From Bacteroides sp. (GTDB lineage: Bacteria; Bacteroidota; Bacteroidia; Bacteroidales; Bacteroidaceae): DNA of 64,000 bases. Where the stretch lies: NCBI RefSeq assembly GCF_030151085.1, contig NZ_JASLER010000099.1:1-64000 (forward strand), read 5' to 3'. Made by a program: the position numbers and the translations under genes. Shown piece by piece: positions 35,032 through 44,080 of the stretch. The notes beneath the pieces are model-generated. The model was not told where the DNA came from. It saw only the letters and a list, made by a program, of their open reading frames with translations, and ran no database searches. Position 1 is the first letter of the stretch; each line of letters starts with the position of its first letter.

Positions 35032-36777
35032 ATGAAAAAATATAAATTACTGATAGGTGCACTTATAGCCTCTATGAGCTTAAATAGTTGTTATGACTTG
35101 GATCAATATCCGGTTGACCAGATAAGTGACGGAATCTTTTGGAAATCGGAAACTCATGCTAAACAAGGTATGATGGGAGTATATGCAGCTATGCAGGCTG
35201 ATCATGCTCTTGGATTGAGATTTACTTTCGACAGTATGTCCGATATCGGTACCGGTTTTGGTGATGAAGCCTATGGTGATGTGATTACTGGTGTATATAC
35301 TGAACGGTCAGGCTTTGTTGAAAAAAAGTGGCAATCACTCTTCGATGGAGTAATGAGAGCCAATCTGGTGATAAACAAAGTAACCGGAATTGAAAGTATG
35401 AGTGAAGCACAGAAAAGTCAATATGTGGCAGAGGCTAAGTTTATGCGCGCACTGTTCTACTTTGAACTGTACAATTTCTTCGGAGCATTGCCTTTATACG
35501 ACGAAAGTGTTAATCTGAGCACGGATTATAACAATATGAAAAAGCCCAGAAGCTCTAAAGAAGATGTGTTGAAGTTCATTTTGGATGACCTCAATTATGC
35601 TACTTCTCATAATCTGCCCGTACATTGGGAGACCGCCGAATATGGTCGTGCTACTTTGGGAGCTGCCTATGCATTGCGTGGAAAGGTGTATCTTTATATG
35701 AAGGATTATACGAAAGCAACTTCGGATTTTGAAGAAATCATTCTGGATAAGTCAGGCAAGGGATATAAATATTCATTATATGATGATTATGCCAAGTTGT
35801 TTACACCTGAAGGTGACCAAAGCGATGAAATGATCTTTGCTATTCAAAATTCAGGTGGTGTAGGAAAAGATTATGGTATACCATTGGCTTTCTATATGGG
35901 AAATCGCGCTACGTATGGCAGTGACTGGGCTTCTGCATTACCTTCTTCTAAATTTGTAGATATGTATGAATACAAAGACGGACGTCCTTTTAACTGGGAA
36001 GATGTTATTCCCGGTTTTACTACCAGCTTGGAAGTAAAAGATAAAACCTATGTATGTACGTTGACCAAAGGTGGAAAAGCGATAGATGCCTATCCGGAAA
36101 ATAGAGAGAAACTCCTTGCTATGTATGAGCAACGTGATCCTCGTATGATGCAGACGGTTATTATGCCTTATACCACCTATGACGGTTGGGTAAGCGAAGC
36201 TCCCAAGACTTGCGAATTCGTGATTGCCCGCAATGAAACCCCTAATGAGGTGAACGGATTTATACGCGTAGGTACTAACAGAAGAGAATCTTACATTTTC
36301 AGAAAGTTCGTACCGGTAGGTAATATGGGTGGAGAAATCAATAACCGTGAAGATACTCCTATTAATTTCCCATTAATTCGCTTGGCCGATGTTTATCTGA
36401 TGTATGCCGAGTGTAAGAATGAACTGAGTGATCCGACTACAGCAGTGACTTATATTAATAAGGTTCGTCAACGCCCTTCTACCAATATGCCCGGCCTCAA
36501 TAGTGGTGCTGCTTGGTTGAAAGCATCTTCCAAAGAAGAAATATTTGAACGTATCAAACATGAACGAGCCGTTGAACTTATTGCTGAAGGGCACCGCTGG
36601 TTTGACCTTCGTCGTTGGGACATTGCCAAAAAGATCCTTCCGGGTGATGTATATGGTGCTACCGGACAACGAATGATGACTCGTTCTTTCAATGACCGTG
36701 ATATGTTATGGCCTGTACCTGGAGTAGAGATCGAAAGAAATCCGTCTTTGAAACCGAATAATCCGGGATGGGATTAA
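35032..36777 (+). CDS. SusD-like surface glycan-binding lipoprotein (first locus)
   Basis: This 581-residue lipoprotein has the lipobox in SMSLNSC (Cys about 19). It has the RagB/SusD fold with TPR-like helices, including FMRALFYFELYNFFGALPLYDE and ERIKHERAVELIAEGHRWFDLRRWDIAKKI near the C-terminus, both standard SusD signatures. It caps the SusC barrel on the cell surface and binds glycan. The linkage and order SusC-SusD are canonical. Confidence 0.95.
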   Translation: MKKYKLLIGALIASMSLNSCYDLDQYPVDQISDGIFWKSETHAKQGMMGVYAAMQADHALGLRFTFDSMSDIGTGFGDEAYGDVITGVYTERSGFVEKKWQSLFDGVMRANLVINKVTGIESMSEAQKSQYVAEAKFMRALFYFELYNFFGALPLYDESVNLSTDYNNMKKPRSSKEDVLKFILDDLNYATSHNLPVHWETAEYGRATLGAAYALRGKVYLYMKDYTKATSDFEEIILDKSGKGYKYSLYDDYAKLFTPEGDQSDEMIFAIQNSGGVGKDYGIPLAFYMGNRATYGSDWASALPSSKFVDMYEYKDGRPFNWEDVIPGFTTSLEVKDKTYVCTLTKGGKAIDAYPENREKLLAMYEQRDPRMMQTVIMPYTTYDGWVSEAPKTCEFVIARNETPNEVNGFIRVGTNRRESYIFRKFVPVGNMGGEINNREDTPINFPLIRLADVYLMYAECKNELSDPTTAVTYINKVRQRPSTNMPGLNSGAAWLKASSKEEIFERIKHERAVELIAEGHRWFDLRRWDIAKKILPGDVYGATGQRMMTRSFNDRDMLWPVPGVEIERNPSLKPNNPGWD

Positions 36778-36823
36778 TGGCACTATAATTATATTGTGAT
36801 TTACATATTAAATGGAAAGTTGT

Positions 36824-38290
36824 ATGAAAAGAATAATAAGCCTATTTGGTATCTTAATAGGGACTATGTTGCTTTCATCATGTTCATCCGAACTATTGAA
36901 CGGCAATGAAGATGGTCCTGTGACAAGAAGTATTTTGTCTTCTGATCAGTTTGGGGAGGAAATGATTCTTGGTGCCCATAAGTGCAATGAAATTGCAAAG
37001 TTACAAGATGCCGTTGATTATGGAATTAGTAATTTCGAGGTAGATATACATGTTTCAAGAGATAGTGGCACGCCTGTATTGATGATAGGTCATGAACTGG
37101 AGACTTCAACCGGACAGACTTTTGAGGAATATATGGATGATCTTTTTGCAATGAAGCCGGATTTTAATTTCTTATGGCTTGATTTCAAGGACTTGAGTAC
37201 TGATGAAAATGAAGCTATTATACGTGAGACCTTACACCGATTGGATAGCAAATATAATATAAAACACCGCGTTTTGGTTGAAAGCCGTTATATTACGCAT
37301 TTGACATCATTTGCTAATGATGGTTGGCATGTAAGTTTTTACTCAACTTGGAGCAGTTTGGTCGGAAAAACAGCGGTGCAGCAAAAAGAAATTTGTGATG
37401 GTTGGTTGCAGTCTATGCAAGAAAATAATGTAGATGGAATTAGTTTTGACTCTGATGTTTGTGAAGCTATAAAAACTAATTTTATGAATGCACAAGTCAA
37501 TAACAGACCTGTCAGACAGTATGCCTGGAATTACAGAATATATTTTAATGAACCGGATATTCAAGAAAAGCTAAAGCAATACAGTCATTTGACAGTAATA
37601 ATAATCGGATTTCCTAATGAAGAAATTCCTAAACTTGTAATGGATATACAGTTTTCAGGAAATGGTGTTGCTACCAATATGGGTAAGCCAGTTTCCTCCT
37701 TACCTGCTACACCAGGAACAACGAACACAATAGAAACTAGGTGGAACACACTTTATGGAAAATATGAAGCTCTCTTTGATGGTACGAATTTCTACTATGT
37801 TCCTTATAGTAAAGATGATGCTGTTGGCAATGCAATGAAAGGAATGTTCTCAATGGAAATTCTGTTTTCTCCTACAGGTGGGGTGAATCCGTTCTCCTCT
37901 ATGGAAAGTGGCGGATTAGGATATGAACTAACCAGTGATAACAAACTTGCATTTTATTATAGGGCAAATAACAAATGGTTATTGCCTAATAATAACTTCC
38001 AGACATCTATACAGTTAGGACAAGACGTTTATTATCATGCTGTTGTTACGTATAACAAGACCACTGCTAAGATGTATCTTAATGGTAATAAAGTAAAAGA
38101 AGTTAAGGTTTCAGGTACATTCAATTTCCCAAAGAAAGATGTAGCACCGGATTACTTAATGGGAATTGGTGGAGACTACCGTGATTCGGCTACTCCTTCT
38201 ATTCAAAATACTTTCGTTGGAAAAATTGTATATGCCAAATTATATAAAGGAGTTTTGAATGACTCTGATATAAAAGGGAGAAATTATTAG
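36824..38290 (+). CDS. Lipoprotein with PLC/GDPD-like phosphodiesterase fold and C-terminal LamG-like domain
   Basis: This 488-residue lipoprotein has its lipobox in TMLLSSC. Residues about 48-285 look like a PLC-like phosphodiesterase TIM barrel: GAHKCNE (His52), FEVDIHVS (Glu72, Asp74, His76), IGHE (His90) and FLWLDFKDL. This is closest in feel to the FAM151/menorin and glycerophosphodiester phosphodiesterase groups. The metal-binding and catalytic-type residues appear kept. Residues about 310-485 form a LamG-like jelly roll (MEILFSPTGGVNPFSS, YYHAVVTYNKTTAKMYLNGN), probably for surface glycan binding. The start at 36824 puts the signal peptide first. The gene sits where a surface glycan-binding protein is usual in such loci. 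Confidence 0.65.
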   Translation: MKRIISLFGILIGTMLLSSCSSELLNGNEDGPVTRSILSSDQFGEEMILGAHKCNEIAKLQDAVDYGISNFEVDIHVSRDSGTPVLMIGHELETSTGQTFEEYMDDLFAMKPDFNFLWLDFKDLSTDENEAIIRETLHRLDSKYNIKHRVLVESRYITHLTSFANDGWHVSFYSTWSSLVGKTAVQQKEICDGWLQSMQENNVDGISFDSDVCEAIKTNFMNAQVNNRPVRQYAWNYRIYFNEPDIQEKLKQYSHLTVIIIGFPNEEIPKLVMDIQFSGNGVATNMGKPVSSLPATPGTTNTIETRWNTLYGKYEALFDGTNFYYVPYSKDDAVGNAMKGMFSMEILFSPTGGVNPFSSMESGGLGYELTSDNKLAFYYRANNKWLLPNNNFQTSIQLGQDVYYHAVVTYNKTTAKMYLNGNKVKEVKVSGTFNFPKKDVAPDYLMGIGGDYRDSATPSIQNTFVGKIVYAKLYKGVLNDSDIKGRNY

Positions 38291-38337
38291 TTATATAGAA
38301 TAGGTATTCCTTATATCTTTTTTCTTCCAGAGCGAGT

Positions 38338-38377
38338 GAAGAATCTGTAAACGAGCAAGTTTGTATGCAGATTCTTC
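38338..38377 (+). terminator. Hairpin between the PLC-like lipoprotein and the fusion enzyme
   Basis: GAAGAATCTG (38338-38347) pairs perfectly with CAGATTCTTC (38368-38377). ATTTCGTTT follows, not a clean T tract. The rest of the 144-bp gap shows no strong promoter. Confidence 0.5.
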
Positions 38378-38434
38378 ATTTCGTTTAGAATACTGTTGTC
38401 TTTTGCCAAATTTTATAATGTAAAATGATTTATC

Positions 38435-41400
38435 ATGGATAAGCTTATCAGAGTATTTATATGTTTATGTCTTATTGGGAGTAATGTTTGGGCGCAAAAT
38501 ACTTTCCCGATACTAAAATTCGGTTTGTTTGCCGATACACAATATGCTGACTGCCCATCGGAAAATTCTCGGTTTTATAAGCCGGTATTACAGAAACTGG
38601 ATACATGTATCGATTACTTCAATCAGCAAAATGTCCAGTTCTCTATTAATCTGGGAGATATAGTTGATAGAAAGAATAGTGATTTAGATTCGGTAAAGTT
38701 CTATTTGTCACGCCTTAATAATCCGATTTATCATATTACGGGTAATCATGATTATAAGGAAGTGACAGATAATGCCAAGCTTTACAAACAACTGGGTATG
38801 CCTTCAGAGTACTATTTCTTCAAGAAACAGAACTGGGTATTTATAATGTTGAATACCAATGAAGTTTCAGCTTATGCCAATATTAAAGGTACAGAAAAAG
38901 AGAAGGAGCTGACTGAAATGCTAGAGCAGATTAAGCGGACCGGTGGCAAGCAGGCTTATCGTTGGAATGGGGGAATCAGCAAGAAGCAAATGCAGTGGTT
39001 GGATAATCTGTTAACAGAATGCGAAAATAATAAGAACAATGTACTGATCTTTACACATCATCCTCTTTATCCTCAAAGTGAATTTACTGCCTTGAATAAT
39101 AAGGAAATACTGCACACTATTGAGAAATATTCGTGTGTGAAGGCAGTTATTTCAGGACATCATCATGCCGGTGCATTCGGTTATTACAAAGGAATACCGA
39201 TGGTAACACAGCAGGGGATGATAGAAACTGAAAAACAGAATGCTTATTCTATTGTGGAGATTACGTATGATTCCATTATGATAAAAGGACATGGTAGAGT
39301 ACCGTCACGTTCTTTTAGATATTCTCAACTTCCCTATTGGAAAGATGTACAAGTAACTTCTGTAAATACGGAAACTCCACGGACTTCTTTCATGACTTAT
39401 GCTGACCGTTCACAAGCATTGACCGGAAGATTTGAAAACAGTCCTTATTATAAACTGTTGAATGGTATTTGGAAATTCTATTATGCCGAGTCTGATACAA
39501 AGCTTCCAACTGATATCACCCATGCATCAACAACTACAAAAGGTTGGCATGATATTAATGTGCCTGGAAATTGGGAAATGCAAGGTCATGGTACTGCTAT
39601 CTATACAAATCAGTGTTACGAATTTCAGCCTAGTAACCCACAGCCACCTTTATTGCCTGAACAAACTCCGGTAGGAGTTTATCGAAGGGAATTTACCATA
39701 CCTGCCGACTGGAGTGAACGTGACATCTATTTGCATTTAGCCGGTGCAAAATCAGGTTGTTATGTATATATTAACGGGGAAGAAGTCGGTTATAATGAAG
39801 ATTCAAAGAATCCTGCTGAGTATCTGATTAATAGATTTTTACGGCAGGGTACGAACGTGCTTACAATAAAGATATATCGTTGGAGTACCGGTTCTTATTT
39901 GGAGTGTCAGGACTTCTGGCGAATGAGTGGAATTGAAAGAGATGTTTTCTTGTTTGCCCAACCTAAGGTTGCGATTAATGACTTCCGAATAACTTCTACT
40001 TTGGATGATAGTTATAAGAATGGTATTTTTCGTTTGGCTATTGATCTGAAGAATCATAAGATGAGTAATACTGCTATAGAAGTGTGTTATGAGTTGATTG
40101 ATCCTTCGAATAAAGTAGTTTCTTTAGGAAATAAAAAGATATCTTTTCCATCAGGCAAAACTAAGACTGTTACTTTTGAAAAGCAATTATCAGATGTAAG
40201 AACTTGGACGTCGGAGTCTCCTAATTTGTATAAGTTGGTAATGACCGTCAAAGAGAATGGAAAAACGAGTGAAGTAGTACCATTTAATGTAGGTTTTCGT
40301 CGTATTGAAATTAAAGAAATCGAGCAGAAATCAGAGAATGGAAAGAACTATACAGTTTTATTGATTAATGGTCAACCATTGAAACTGAAAGGGGTGAATA
40401 TCCATGAACATGACCCCAAAACAGGTCACTATCTGACTGAAGAATTGATGCGTAAAGACTTTGAACTTATGAAACGTGCTAATATTAATACAGTACGTTT
40501 GTGTCATTATCCACAAGACCGTCGTTTCTATGAACTCTGTGATGAACTCGGTTTTTATGTATATGATGAGGCTAATATCGAAAGTCATGGAATGAAGTAT
40601 GACTTACGTAAAGGAGGTTCTTTAGGCAATAATCCTGAATGGCTGAAACCACATATGTATCGTACAATTAATATGTTTGAACGTAATAAGAACTATCCTT
40701 CATTAACTTTCTGGTCGTTGGGCAACGAAGGTGGAAATGGCTATAATTTCTATCAAACCTATTTGTGGATGAAACAGGCTGATAAAAACATTATGGATCG
40801 TCCGGTAAATTACGAACGTGCGCAATGGGAGTGGAATACGGATATGTATGTTCCGCAATATCCTACTGCTGCTTGGCTGGAAAGTATAGGAAAAAAGGGT
40901 AGTGATCGCCCTGTTGTTCCCTCTGAATATGCCCATGCTATGGGAAACTCTACCGGTAGCCTTTGGGATCAATGGAAGGCTATTTATAAATATCCAAATC
41001 TGCAAGGGGGATACATTTGGGATTGGGTGGATCAAGGTATACTGACTCGAGATGAAAAAGGACACCCGTTCTGGGCATATGGTGGAGATTTTGGTGTTAA
41101 TTCTCCTAGTGATGGAAACTTCTGTTGCAATGGTATTGTGAATCCTGATCGTACACCCCATCCTGCTTATGCTGAAGTGAAATATGTGCATCAGGATGTT
41201 GCTTTTGAAGCTAATGATTTGACTACCGGCAAGTTTACTGTAATGAACAGATTTTATTTTACGAATCTGGATAAATATCAGATAAGTTATAGAGTAAAAG
41301 AGAATTCCAAAACTATTCGTAGTGGTAAACTTTCTTTGGCTGTTGCACCTCAGGATACCAAATCGTTGAATGTGAACGTAGATGGATTAAAACCTAAAGT

Positions 41401-42571
41401 GGGAACTGAATATTTTGTAGAGTTTAGTGTGAAGACTACTAAATCTGAAGCTTTACTACCTGTAGGTTATGAAATAGCAAAGGAACAATTCCGTCTACCT
41501 ATAGAACCATTGAAACAAACATATAAGAAGTCTGGTCCTGCTCTAAATTGTAAAACAGATGGTGATCTTTTGGAAGTTAAATCTTCTCTTATTCATTTTG
41601 TCTTTAATAAGCGGAATGGTTTGGTCACTTCATACAAAGTTGCCGATACAGACTATTTTAAGGATGACTTTGGATTTCAGCCCAATTTTTGGCGTGCTCC
41701 AAACGATAATGATTATGGAAGCCAAATGCCTAAACGTTTGCAGGTATGGAAGCAAGCCAGTAGAAATTTTAATATTATAGATGCTAAAGTGAAGATGGAG
41801 GGTAAAGAGGCTGTTATAACTGCCAGTTATCTTTTGGCTGCAGGAAATCTATATATTGTAACATACCGTGTTTATCCGTCAGGAGTTATAAAAGCAGATT
41901 ATACATTTACTTCTACTGATATGGAAGCCGTTAAAACTGAGGTTTCTGAAGAAACATTAGCCGCAACTTTTACTCCGGGTAATGAAGATATTCATAAAAG
42001 ACCGTCACAATTGATTGTACCACGTATAGGTATTCGTTTTCGTATTCCAACTGATATGAATCGTATTTCATATTTTGGAAAAGGTCCTGAAGAAAACTAT
42101 ATTGATCGTAATGCAGGAACAAGTGTTGATCTTTTCAAAAATACTGCAGACAATATGTATTTTCCGTATGTTCGGCCACAGGAGAATGGACATCATACAG
42201 ATACACGTTGGCTGGCTTTGACGAAGAAAAACGGTAAAGGTTTAATGATTTATGCAGATAAAGTATTTGGCTTTAATGCTTTACCAAATTCAGTAGAGGA
42301 TTTTGACGGTGAAGAAGCAACTCACCGGGATTATCAATGGCTCAATCGGAATGAAGAAGAATTGAAGCATGATACTATAGCTGCTAAAAATGTAAGACCA
42401 CGTCAGACTCATATTAATGATATAATACCCAGAGATTTTATTGAAGTATGCATAGATATGAAACAAATGGGTGTAGGGGGATATGATAGTTGGGGGGCTA
42501 TGCCCGATTCACAATATCTTATTCCAGCTACTCAAGAGTATAAATGGGGGATTACGATTGAACCGATGTAA
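38435..42571 (+). CDS. Fusion of ADPRM-like metallophosphoesterase and complete GH2 beta-galactosidase
   Basis: This 1378-residue secreted protein has a signal peptide ending NVWAQ. Residues about 25-300 are a calcineurin-like phosphoesterase: FADTQYAD (Asp34), NLGDIVDRKN, ITGNHDYK, IFTHHPLYP and SGHHHAG, most like Mn-dependent ADP-ribose/CDP-alcohol diphosphatases. Residues about 320-1378 are a full LacZ-type GH2: sugar-binding domain (LNGIWKFYYAES, VPGNWEMQGHGTAIYTN), Ig-like domain, TIM barrel with acid/base Glu765 in WSLGNEGGNG and nucleophile Glu831 in VPSEYAHAMGNS, then Bgal_small_N (FGKGPEENYIDRN). Both halves look catalytically intact. The frame is continuous with no sign of assembly error. 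It may act on a galactoside carrying a phosphate ester (inference). Confidence 0.9.
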   Translation: MDKLIRVFICLCLIGSNVWAQNTFPILKFGLFADTQYADCPSENSRFYKPVLQKLDTCIDYFNQQNVQFSINLGDIVDRKNSDLDSVKFYLSRLNNPIYHITGNHDYKEVTDNAKLYKQLGMPSEYYFFKKQNWVFIMLNTNEVSAYANIKGTEKEKELTEMLEQIKRTGGKQAYRWNGGISKKQMQWLDNLLTECENNKNNVLIFTHHPLYPQSEFTALNNKEILHTIEKYSCVKAVISGHHHAGAFGYYKGIPMVTQQGMIETEKQNAYSIVEITYDSIMIKGHGRVPSRSFRYSQLPYWKDVQVTSVNTETPRTSFMTYADRSQALTGRFENSPYYKLLNGIWKFYYAESDTKLPTDITHASTTTKGWHDINVPGNWEMQGHGTAIYTNQCYEFQPSNPQPPLLPEQTPVGVYRREFTIPADWSERDIYLHLAGAKSGCYVYINGEEVGYNEDSKNPAEYLINRFLRQGTNVLTIKIYRWSTGSYLECQDFWRMSGIERDVFLFAQPKVAINDFRITSTLDDSYKNGIFRLAIDLKNHKMSNTAIEVCYELIDPSNKVVSLGNKKISFPSGKTKTVTFEKQLSDVRTWTSESPNLYKLVMTVKENGKTSEVVPFNVGFRRIEIKEIEQKSENGKNYTVLLINGQPLKLKGVNIHEHDPKTGHYLTEELMRKDFELMKRANINTVRLCHYPQDRRFYELCDELGFYVYDEANIESHGMKYDLRKGGSLGNNPEWLKPHMYRTINMFERNKNYPSLTFWSLGNEGGNGYNFYQTYLWMKQADKNIMDRPVNYERAQWEWNTDMYVPQYPTAAWLESIGKKGSDRPVVPSEYAHAMGNSTGSLWDQWKAIYKYPNLQGGYIWDWVDQGILTRDEKGHPFWAYGGDFGVNSPSDGNFCCNGIVNPDRTPHPAYAEVKYVHQDVAFEANDLTTGKFTVMNRFYFTNLDKYQISYRVKENSKTIRSGKLSLAVAPQDTKSLNVNVDGLKPKVGTEYFVEFSVKTTKSEALLPVGYEIAKEQFRLPIEPLKQTYKKSGPALNCKTDGDLLEVKSSLIHFVFNKRNGLVTSYKVADTDYFKDDFGFQPNFWRAPNDNDYGSQMPKRLQVWKQASRNFNIIDAKVKMEGKEAVITASYLLAAGNLYIVTYRVYPSGVIKADYTFTSTDMEAVKTEVSEETLAATFTPGNEDIHKRPSQLIVPRIGIRFRIPTDMNRISYFGKGPEENYIDRNAGTSVDLFKNTADNMYFPYVRPQENGHHTDTRWLALTKKNGKGLMIYADKVFGFNALPNSVEDFDGEEATHRDYQWLNRNEEELKHDTIAAKNVRPRQTHINDIIPRDFIEVCIDMKQMGVGGYDSWGAMPDSQYLIPATQEYKWGITIEPM

Positions 42572-42577
42572 ATAATG

Positions 42578-42616
42578 TGAGATACAGCTTTTATATCCAA
42601 ATAAAACTGTATCTCA
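42578..42616 (+). terminator. Strong hairpin after the fusion enzyme gene
   Basis: TGAGATACAG (42578-42587) pairs with CTGTATCTCA (42607-42616), and the stem extends inward through TTTTAT/ATAAAA with one bulged base. No T run follows, but stem stability and position suggest a transcript end. Confidence 0.55.
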
Positions 42617-42683
42617 TATTAAATTAGCAATTATTTAATCTTGATTTAATTTTATATTAACTTCTTTGTTAAGTGCATCCAAG

Positions 42684-42691
42684 TATTTTTG
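42684..42691 (+). promoter_or_regulatory. Promoter -7 box for the ceramidase-superfamily gene
   Basis: TATTTTTG matches TAnnTTTG, 25 bp before the ATG at 42717. Confidence 0.5.
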
Positions 42692-42716
42692 TGGCAATCT
42701 AATAAATACAATAAAT

Positions 42717-43967
42717 ATGAAGATGCACAACTTTTGGTTTGCAACACTAATGGTGTTGATTGGTTTTTTCTCAGTAGCAAATGCAAATGCTGCGGACAAG
42801 TTAATGGCTGGTACCAGTAAAGTGAATATAACTCCGCTTAAACCTCGCTATCCTGTACACGATTCATTATATGCGAGAGCACTTATTCTTGAAGCAGGAG
42901 AATCGCGTATTGCATTTGTCTCTTTAGATTTAATTTCCTACAGTAATATCTCATTAGCAGAAAATTTGAGGAAGCAATTCGGTTTGAAGAATGTTTATTT
43001 CTGTCCTCAGCACACTCATTCTGCCGAAGCCGGACCTGAAGAATGGCTGGAGCAGCAAATAACTAATGCTTTGAAACAAGCTTCTGCATCTATGTTCGAG
43101 GCTCGTATATCAGCAGGATACCGTAGCTTTCCTCAATTGAGTTTCAATAGATTGATTCTGCGTGAGGATGGTCGGGCACGTGAATCATGGTTGGGCGACG
43201 ATCATTACAGAGCGGTGAATCCGGAACGTATTCCTCACGGTCCGGTAGATAATACGGTTGGTGTCATAAAATTGGAGGATATGAGTGGAAATCCTAAAGT
43301 TATTCTTATGAATTATGCTTGCCATCCGGACGTTGCATGGAATAATTTTGAGATTTCTGCTGACTATGTAGGATATGCTACAAAATATACCGAAGAAGCT
43401 TTCAATAATCAAGTTTACTGCTTGTTTGTTCAAGGTGGTGCCGGAAATCAGGCCCCGTTATTTAAGGACGGTGGGCGGACAGGACCGGATGATCCACGTC
43501 CTAGTAACTACGATCTGATTGACCGCATGGGTAAATTGCTTTCTATCGAAGCAGTGAAGCTTGCCAAAGAAATATATCCGAACCCTAATGATGTGCCGCA
43601 GATTAAAGTGAAAACCGACTCTTTACATTTCATTGGCCGACATGATAAATCATTGAAATATAATGTATACTTCTCAGTTTTATCCATCAATGATCGTATT
43701 GCTATTGCTGCCGTTCCTGGTGAGCCTTTCATTAAGTTCCAGATAGATTGGAAACGTGAAATGCAACCCAATCATGTTATTCCTTTCTTCTTCGGATATA
43801 CTTGGAGTGATGGTCAATGGCCCGTGTACCTACCTGATATGCGTTCTACTGCTTATGGGGGCTTTGGAGCTAGCGAAGGACCGGGAACGATTGAGATAGG
43901 AGCAGGTGATAAAATATTCATTAAGTTGATAGAAAATTATTATCGGATGATGGGAGTGCTTCGATAG
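42717..43967 (+). CDS. Neutral/alkaline ceramidase-superfamily protein, nucleophile apparently lost
   Basis: This 416-residue secreted protein has a signal peptide ending ANANA. The fold of the neutral ceramidase N-terminal domain is indicated by MAGTSKVNITP, the zinc-type motif FCPQHTHSAEAGPE, LMNYACHPDV and FGASEGPGTIEIGAG. In true neutral ceramidases the nucleophilic serine lies in a GDVSPN-like motif. The matching place here reads GNQAPL, with Ala246 where Ser is expected, so amide hydrolysis by that mechanism is doubtful. The start at 42717 was chosen over an in-frame TTG at 42666. Distantly related Bacteroides proteins occur in many glycan loci without a known lipid role. Confidence 0.75.
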   Translation: MKMHNFWFATLMVLIGFFSVANANAADKLMAGTSKVNITPLKPRYPVHDSLYARALILEAGESRIAFVSLDLISYSNISLAENLRKQFGLKNVYFCPQHTHSAEAGPEEWLEQQITNALKQASASMFEARISAGYRSFPQLSFNRLILREDGRARESWLGDDHYRAVNPERIPHGPVDNTVGVIKLEDMSGNPKVILMNYACHPDVAWNNFEISADYVGYATKYTEEAFNNQVYCLFVQGGAGNQAPLFKDGGRTGPDDPRPSNYDLIDRMGKLLSIEAVKLAKEIYPNPNDVPQIKVKTDSLHFIGRHDKSLKYNVYFSVLSINDRIAIAAVPGEPFIKFQIDWKREMQPNHVIPFFFGYTWSDGQWPVYLPDMRSTAYGGFGASEGPGTIEIGAGDKIFIKLIENYYRMMGVLR

Positions 43968-43981
43968 ACATAAGAGAAAAT

Positions 43982-44028
43982 AAAGTAGAGAGTAAGTTTG
44001 AGATAATAAACTTACTCTCTACTTTTTA
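43982..44028. terminator. Bidirectional terminator between convergent genes
   Basis: AAAGTAGAGAGTAAGTTT (43982-43999) pairs with its exact complement at 44008-44025, 18 pairs with an eight-base loop. A-rich and T-rich flanks on each side serve both the ceramidase-like gene and the esterase gene. Confidence 0.85.
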
Positions 44029-44080
44029 TCGGAATGAAAAATACTGACCTATTTCCAAATGGCGAGATATCATCATGTAC

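Noticed and set aside
38435..42571. Two separate genes joined by a sequencing error
   Set aside because: The frame is continuous, codon use looks uniform, only the first half has a signal peptide, and the linker around residues 300-320 contains no alternative start with a signal sequence.
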